Source: Alopecurus myosuroides (Eukaryota; Streptophyta; Magnoliopsida; Poales; Poaceae). Taken from it: DNA of 64,000 nt. Under the pieces are notes generated by a model. That model saw only the letters and a program-made list of their open reading frames with translations, was not told where the DNA came from and did not search any database. Made by a program: the position numbers and the translations under genes. The stretch lies in the NCBI GenBank assembly GCA_028641055.1, contig CM054063.1, positions 182,348,756-182,412,755 of the forward strand, read 5' to 3'. Positions 58,958-64,000 of the stretch are shown piece after piece (the first letter of the stretch is position 1; each line of letters starts with the position of its first letter).

Positions 58958-61558
58958 CTATAAGTCGGCGCATTGCTCCAAGGAGTGATTAGCCGGCTTG
59001 CCGTTCCTGCTATGCTTCGGGCATGCCATCCTAAATATGTCCCAACTGTTACTTGGTCTTGGAGGTCCTTGGTAATGTCCCCCACTGTGATTTCCAGTAT
59101 TAAAATTCCCTTCAGATCTGGGTCTTGAAGACCCGGCCTCCGTGTTAGCTACAAACTCGGAATTCCCTTCAAACGGGCGCTTGTTCTGGCTATTTCCATT
59201 ATTACTTGGCGCCGATCCATTGCCGGTTCTCCCACTGCTACTTGTGTTTGTTTTTTCTTTCTTGTCATCAATTTCCTCCTCTGTGGTGTCCGTTGCGGCG
59301 TGTTTGTTGCACGCATCCATTAATTCTCCCATTGTTACCTCCGCTGCATTCCTACTAGATTTCATGCGAGTTAACTTTTGCACTAAAGGAACGTACTTAC
59401 ATGTTTTCGCCATAGCTTGTAGCACATCCTTGGGCTGAATATCTGTGGATGAGTGGAGTATCTCCATAACCCGGCGTACCCAGCTGCGCGCTGACTCGCC
59501 CTTCTTCTGAACGCATCGTTCTAGATCGTCAATAGTAAACAGCTTTCGGCACGTTCCATGGAAGTGCTTGACAAATGCGGTTTTTAATTCTTCCCAGGAT
59601 TTGATCGACTTTTCCGGCAGATTGGTGAACCATAACTTTGCTGCTCCCTCTGACATCATTAAGTACATGAACTTGGCTTGAAGATTCTCGGATGCATTGC
59701 GAATTGACATTGCCATCTCGTAACTGCTCAGCCATGTTTCTGGATCCATTGTTGGCTCATAATTTACTACTTTCCCCGGCTCTTTGAATTTTTCCGGGTA
59801 AGGTTCCGCTCTGATGTCGTCCGAGAGACACTTTGGTCCCGCCAGGGTGATTGAGGCTGGTCTTACTCGGGAAACATGTGACCCGGCGGGGGGTGCCACG
59901 GGGTGCGGCGCCACCGGTAACTCATGTGCTACAGACCCGGCCCCGGCCCTTCTGGTCCTGGAGCTGTCCACAATCGCCTGCGCCGCCGGTGCTGCTGGTG
60001 ATGTCTGGATATGAGGTGGGGGCGGCATTTGCTGTCGCTCTTCCCTCCGCCGTGCTGAATTTGTTTGAATATTGCCCTGTTGCTGACTGGGGTATGGTGT
60101 CCCATGCATCCCGCTTCTATTGTCTGGATAGTTGGCTTGCTGTGCCACCGCGGTGTGTAGTAGATCGATCGCTCGCCAGGTTACTTCCGCATGGGGCGAT
60201 TCTCTCACAGGGATCTGATTCAAGGCGAGTGTCGCTGCATATACGTTGTCCATGGGATTGTTGTAATGACCTGCTGGTGTGCGAAATCGTGATGGTGGTG
60301 GTAACTCATTGCCGGGTGCAATTCTAGCCTGCGGCGGGAGTAACCCGGCCTGCTCATTTGCCGGCTGTATTCCCGCTGTATTAACTGCCGTCGCTGGTGG
60401 GGGTGCGGTTCCCTGGTTTACCGCTGGGATTGGTTGATCCTGGGGTGTGATAAACAGAGATGCCGGATTAATAACCCCGCCCGTTGCTGGCAGCCTGGTC
60501 TGGTGCCTCTGATGCGATCTAGACGTTTCCTCCCGGAGCCGAGTCTCTAACGCATCCAACTCGCGCTGCCGTGTGGCCATCCCCTGTCTCTCTGCTTCCA
60601 CTTGCCTTCTTTGCTGCTCCAATGCGCGACGGGCCACATCCAGTTCTCTGACCCGCTCCACCGCATTCTCTGGAGTGATCACTGTAGCGAGGACGGTTGG
60701 ATCTAAAATCAAATTGTTATCGAACAGGGCCGGGTGGCGCGGGTTCGAAGGACCCGCCCCCGGTGTCCGGTTTGCTTGGAATCCGAACATGTTTGCCCGC
60801 ATCTCCTCCTCCGGTGCGCGACTGGTAACCGATGCCGACTCTCCCTCAACCCGGACCAGAACCGGGTCAGCTGTACCCTGCTGTTGATTCAATGCCTGAG
60901 CCGTCCCGACTGCGGCCGCGGTCACGCTCTCTTGATTTACGTTGGCCGCGGGAGCCGTGTAGACCGCAACCCGGTGCGTGATGCTTGGCATGAATTCATG
61001 CCGTTCTTCTTCGCTGTTTTCGTCCTCATATCGATCCTCCAATAGATCCCGGATAGACTCGGTATCACCTTCTCTCTCTACCCGATCGCGCGGGGTCCAT
61101 ACCAACTCTTCCCACTGTTCCCACTTCTCGGCAAATTCTTTTGTCTGACCTGTTGTTCCGATCGATTCTTCTCTTTCCGATTGAATGTAGGTAGCTTCTC
61201 CTGACACAGAATCAGATCCAAGATTGTCAGGATTCGAGCCGGAAGTACATACCATACCGATGAAGACGTTGATGCGGCCGATTGTCACGACGGATCCGGC
61301 TTCGAGGTGATCCGACTCTGGCCCCCAGCCGGAATCGTCCACCATCTTCTCTCCTTGGCCGTCGACGTAAATCTCACCGATGATGAGGTTCTTCATGCTC
61401 TTCCGAGCTTCTCCCGTGATGTAAACACCTTTGGACGCAGGCCCCACGGTGGGCGCCAACTGTCGTGGGATAATCACGGCAGATGTTACCTGGGGTAACT
61501 GATCTTGGGGCAAGTCGACACAGGTATTTGGGAGAGGGTTTAGCTCGAAGGAAGACAT
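58958..61558 (-). CDS. X gag polyprotein
   Basis: An open frame of 866 codons, long for a gag. Residues 1-32 are encoded in the 5' LTR and residues 33-39 by the PBS region. An acidic region follows at about 140-190 and a coiled coil at about 297-352. Next is a long proline/glutamine-rich stretch, then the conserved gag core at about 585-700 (MDPETWLSSYEMAMSIRN, AAKLWFTNLPEKSIKSWEEL, KTAFVKHFHGTC). A zinc-finger-like end follows (CPKHSRNGKPANHSLEQC, 846-863). The frame ends in TAG at 58958, probably a changed glutamine codon since the frame continues. Gag would assemble the cytoplasmic particle. Translation could start at this ATG or at a later in-frame ATG such as residue 55. Confidence 0.85.
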   Translation of the reverse strand: MSSFELNPLPNTCVDLPQDQLPQVTSAVIIPRQLAPTVGPASKGVYITGEARKSMKNLIIGEIYVDGQGEKMVDDSGWGPESDHLEAGSVVTIGRINVFIGMVCTSGSNPDNLGSDSVSGEATYIQSEREESIGTTGQTKEFAEKWEQWEELVWTPRDRVEREGDTESIRDLLEDRYEDENSEEERHEFMPSITHRVAVYTAPAANVNQESVTAAAVGTAQALNQQQGTADPVLVRVEGESASVTSRAPEEEMRANMFGFQANRTPGAGPSNPRHPALFDNNLILDPTVLATVITPENAVERVRELDVARRALEQQRRQVEAERQGMATRQRELDALETRLREETSRSHQRHQTRLPATGGVINPASLFITPQDQPIPAVNQGTAPPPATAVNTAGIQPANEQAGLLPPQARIAPGNELPPPSRFRTPAGHYNNPMDNVYAATLALNQIPVRESPHAEVTWRAIDLLHTAVAQQANYPDNRSGMHGTPYPSQQQGNIQTNSARRREERQQMPPPPHIQTSPAAPAAQAIVDSSRTRRAGAGSVAHELPVAPHPVAPPAGSHVSRVRPASITLAGPKCLSDDIRAEPYPEKFKEPGKVVNYEPTMDPETWLSSYEMAMSIRNASENLQAKFMYLMMSEGAAKLWFTNLPEKSIKSWEELKTAFVKHFHGTCRKLFTIDDLERCVQKKGESARSWVRRVMEILHSSTDIQPKDVLQAMAKTCKYVPLVQKLTRMKSSRNAAEVTMGELMDACNKHAATDTTEEEIDDKKEKTNTSSSGRTGNGSAPSNNGNSQNKRPFEGNSEFVANTEAGSSRPRSEGNFNTGNHSGGHYQGPPRPSNSWDIFRMACPKHSRNGKPANHSLEQCADL
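61442..61460 (-). other. X primer-binding site
   Basis: On minus GTTGGCGCCCACCGTGGGG directly at the LTR edge, nearly the same as in G1. It is translated in the gag frame. Confidence 0.8.
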
Positions 61559-61922
61559 GGCAAAAAGCGATCTAAGAACCGGAAAGCAACTCGCCGGATC
61601 TCGAATATGAACTATACTGGATACTCAATAATTGGTGATATAACTATGACTTGAATCTCTGGCGAACTAAACCTAGGGGCCGGTTTATAAAGCACCGTTC
61701 CCCCCCCCCCTGGCTTAGCCTCCAAGGTACATGTTGAGTCCTACTCGAACTTCTACTTGCAAACCCTAACTTTCCTTACCGTAACCCACAATCCGGGTTG
61801 CGAGGCCTACAAACCTTGGGCCTTCCAGAAGTTTCCTTTACCCTTAGCCGGATCTTATCCAATTGTCGTTTGGGCCGGGTTACACCTTGGAGTTGGTCTA
61901 CCGGGTTACTATCCCCCCATCA
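61461..61922 (-). repeat. X 5' LTR (right copy)
   Basis: 462 bp. On minus it reads TGATGGGGGGATAG at its start and ends CCACGACA. It contains the TATA box at 61684-61691 and the first gag codons. Confidence 0.93.
61684..61691 (-). promoter_or_regulatory. TATA box in the X 5' LTR
   Basis: TTTATAAA, the same on both strands. On minus it would place the RNA start near 61655, about 100 bp before the gag ATG at 61558, so that ATG is inside the transcript. Confidence 0.65.
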
Positions 61923-61927
61923 ATTCT

Positions 61928-63052
61928 GATGTTACTAATGATGCTGCTGCCCATCTTAATAATTTTGTTGAACTCAGTGAGATGCAACAATATAAGGATG
62001 TAGATGGAGATATTATTAAACAGATATTGTTTCCTTTCTCTTTGAGAGGAAGAGCTGAAGAATGGTTGATATCTTTGCCTAGAAATTGTATTGATTCATG
62101 GACTAAATGTAAATATGGTTTCATTGGAAAATATTATCCTCCTACTAAGATTATATCCTTAATAAGTAGCATTATGAATTTTAAGCAACTTGTAAATGAT
62201 CATGTTGCTAAAGCTTGGGAAATAATGAAATCTTTAGTAAATAATTGTCCCACTCATGGACTGACTACCTGGATGATCATCCAAACCTTTTATGCAGGTC
62301 TAAATTTTTCTTCAAGAAACCTTTTGGATTCAGCTGCTGGGGGAACCTTTATGTCCATCAGTTTGGGCTCTGCAACAAAGCTTCTTGATGATATGATGAT
62401 AAATTATTCTGAATGGCACACTTAGAGAGCTCCACCAAGTAAGAAGGTAAATTCTGTTGAAGAAACCTCTTCCTTGAGTGATAGGCTTGATGCCATTATG
62501 TCTATGCTTGTTAATGACAAAACTTATGTTGATCCAAATAATGTTCATTTAGCCTCTTTGGTTTCTCAAGAAGAGCATGTTGATGTGAACATCATTAAAA
62601 AACAATTTCAAGAACAATGCTTATAGGAATAATTTTGGTAGCAATAATTATAGGCCATATCCTTCTAATAATGGTAATATTTATGCCAACTCTTATGGTA
62701 ATTCCTACAACAACAATAGAAGTGTACCCTCTGATCTTGAAAACTTGCTTAAGAATTTTGTTAGTACACAAACTGCATTTAATAAATCTGTTAAGGAAAT
62801 GTTTGAAAAAATTGATGTTCTTACTTCTAAAGTTTATAGCCTTGCTCTTGATGTTGATATTCTTAAAATAAATGTTATACCTCATGATGTTAAAGAAAGC
62901 AAAAATCTCAATGCCATTCAAGTTAGAATTGATGACAATGTTAGGATGTTAGCTGAATTACATGCTAGATGGGAAAGAGAATATGAAATAGTTAGAAAGA
63001 ATAATATAGCTAATGTTTGCACTATTACCACCACTAGTAAAACTGAAACTTC
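61928..63052 (+). pseudogene. W2 gag, core and C-terminal part
   Basis: Continues the gag after X and its ATTCT copy. It encodes FVELSEMQQYKDVDGDIIK, NCIDSWTKCKYGFIGKYYPP, NDHVAKAWEIMKSL and TTWMIIQTFYAGLNF, the Athila-type gag core, closely like that of U. A stop at 62423-62425 and a frameshift near 62600 break it. A coiled-coil region (FEKIDVLTSKVYSLALDVDI) continues in another frame to about 63052, where the similarity to U ends abruptly. Protease and 3' LTR are not found. Confidence 0.82.
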
Positions 63053-63060
63053 TCTTTGCA

Positions 63061-63330
63061 GATGAAATTCTATGCCGTGTACAGAGGGAGACGTCCTGGA
63101 GTGTATAGTTCGTGGAGGAGCTCTCAGAAACAAGTCAATGGGTACTCGAACAACAACTACGGAGAGTTTGAAACTTTGGAGGAGGCACAACAAAACTACT
63201 CCTACTTCCTCAACACCATTGATGAGGTACCTAATGAGATACCAGATCATGGAGTCGTATCCGAAGTGCCAAATGAGGTCCCATGCATCATCGTCCTGGT
63301 TGTGGTGATTGTGAAGCTACTTTTCTTCTA
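63061..63330 (+). CDS. RNase H1 N-terminal (viroplasmin-like) domain fragment
   Basis: An open frame of 89 codons from ATG at 63061 (a slightly upstream in-frame ATG at 63056 is also possible). MKFYAVYRGRRPGVYSSW, then KQVNGYSNNNYGEFETLEEA, matches the RNA:DNA hybrid-binding domain at the N-terminus of RNase H1 (Pfam family also called Cauli_VI) in nearly full length. After residue 50 the protein has an acidic stretch and a hydrophobic tail, with no RNase H catalytic domain. CTTCTCTTTGCAG before it looks like a splice acceptor, so this may be an internal exon of a gene whose upstream part was replaced by W2. Alternatively it is a fragment carried by a transposon. Confidence 0.6.
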
Positions 63331-64000
63331 GCTCAGCTGTAGTATGATCGGATATAGTGATGAGACTGGTTAGCTCACCATATTTGAACCTACGTAACCA
63401 TAACTTGTGTATTGCATGCAACCAAACACGACGCGGCCATTTTAGTTTACCCCCAAAGCAAACTATGTAGTCTACCAAACACAGTGCACTCAAATTACCA
63501 ACTCATACACGAAAGTTCAATGCAGTCTACCTAACAAGTTGCATAACGCGTATACGTTGCGTATGAGCGTGGCTAGGCCCTGGCCGGCCTGCCCCCGGCA
63601 GCCCCAAAAGGGCTGCATGCTACCAAATGCGCCCTAGGATATTCTGTTGTACAAATTTCGAAGCACCACATTTGCAGATTCGTGGAGCAGCAAATCGCGG
63701 AGCAGTTTGATATTACAGACAACTTCCACAGCCAAGTGAAAAAGGGTTCGCGATCCTAGCTATATTTGTCTTTCCTGTGCTCCTCTCCACTCTATTTGTC
63801 CCGATATGGGAGGGGCTTCTCGCTTCTACTGCCTCATCCTCTCCCCGTCCGCCACAGAACCAAGCAGTTCCCTCGTCCGCGTATCTTCTACCGCCTACTG
63901 AACCAAGACGTGCCACTTCATGCAGCCAGCAAGCTGGATGAACGCACATCGGCTCGAGTTGAAGATCGATTCCTGCAGGTGCGAATGAGCATAGGAAGGA
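63331..64000. other. Unassigned right flank
   Basis: No gene is recognised. ACCAAACA-type motifs recur at about 63420, 63473 and 63624, and a GGC/GCC-rich part lies near 63580. A possible acceptor (CATTTGCAG) at about 63678 precedes a short open stretch with EQQIAEQFDITDNFH that I cannot place. Confidence 0.35.

Larger units (their letters stand above)
51990..61922 (-). mobile_element. X: young Gypsy element with antisense multi-exon gene
   Basis: 9933 bp, LTRs of 461 and 462 bp, perfect TSD ATTCT (51985-51989 and 61923-61927). The PBS next to the right LTR sets the direction as minus. The LTRs differ by two base changes and one C-tract length change by eye, so the insertion is very recent. 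On minus it encodes gag and protease; RT, RNase H and integrase are missing. On plus it carries a nine-exon gene with a PF04195-type domain. Such antisense extra ORFs are known from Tat-lineage Gypsy elements of grasses (Grande, RIRE2), and I place X there by inference. Confidence 0.92.

Noticed and set aside
57876..60887. Plus-strand frames opposite gag-protease of X
   Set aside because: Shadow frames of the minus-strand gag-protease, with hydrophobic or cysteine-rich text typical of reverse reading.
63412..63650. hAT-type MITE suggested by ACCAAACA motifs
   Set aside because: The motifs are in direct rather than inverted order and no flanking 8-bp duplication is visible.

Overview
The window is a stack of nested transposable elements from a large grass genome, most likely a Triticeae species (wheat, Aegilops, barley or a relative). 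This rests on the density and type of elements: long non-autonomous Gypsy and Copia elements, a Stowaway MITE with CTCCCTCC ends, PIF/Harbinger DNA and a Helitron tail. I recognise no intact host gene and no tRNA, rRNA or CRISPR array. Assignments come from reading termini, target-site duplications (TSDs), primer-binding sites (PBS) and translated motifs by eye, so family names are kept general.

Layout. (1) 1-991: old flanking DNA with a decayed RNase H-like fragment. (2) 992-38611: G1, an old decayed Ty3/Gypsy element on + (LTR, gag, protease, RT, RNase H), split by later insertions. These are a palindrome-rich MITE (4442-4610), a PIF/Harbinger transposon (5112-25006), a gag-only Copia element Y (25144-36340) and a short Helitron (about 37503-38305). 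(3) The Harbinger transposase reading frame is broken by three LTR insertions: element E1 (5803-12353), solo LTR S1 (12671-14232) and element L (14334-23879). L has two 4.5-kb LTRs around only 500 bp of internal DNA. (4) 38612-51643: a jumble of related ~1.6-kb LTRs (Z, W1, V, U, W2) in both orientations, with at least one deletion junction near 43097. (5) 51644-63052: the gag of W2, split by element X (51990-61922), a very young Gypsy element with near-identical LTRs and TSD ATTCT. (6) 63053-64000: a fragment encoding an RNase H1 N-terminal (viroplasmin-like) domain, and unassigned DNA.

How the parts relate. No element in the window carries an intact complete pol, so all LTR elements here are decayed or non-autonomous and would depend on enzymes from elsewhere. 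X is the most informative. It has gag and protease on the minus strand, has lost RT, RNase H and integrase, and carries on the opposite strand a nine-exon gene with its own TATA box whose splice phases all agree. That gene belongs to the 'putative gypsy type transposon' domain family. L, with most of its length in LTRs, and Y, with palindrome arrays in its LTRs, are the other unusual structures.
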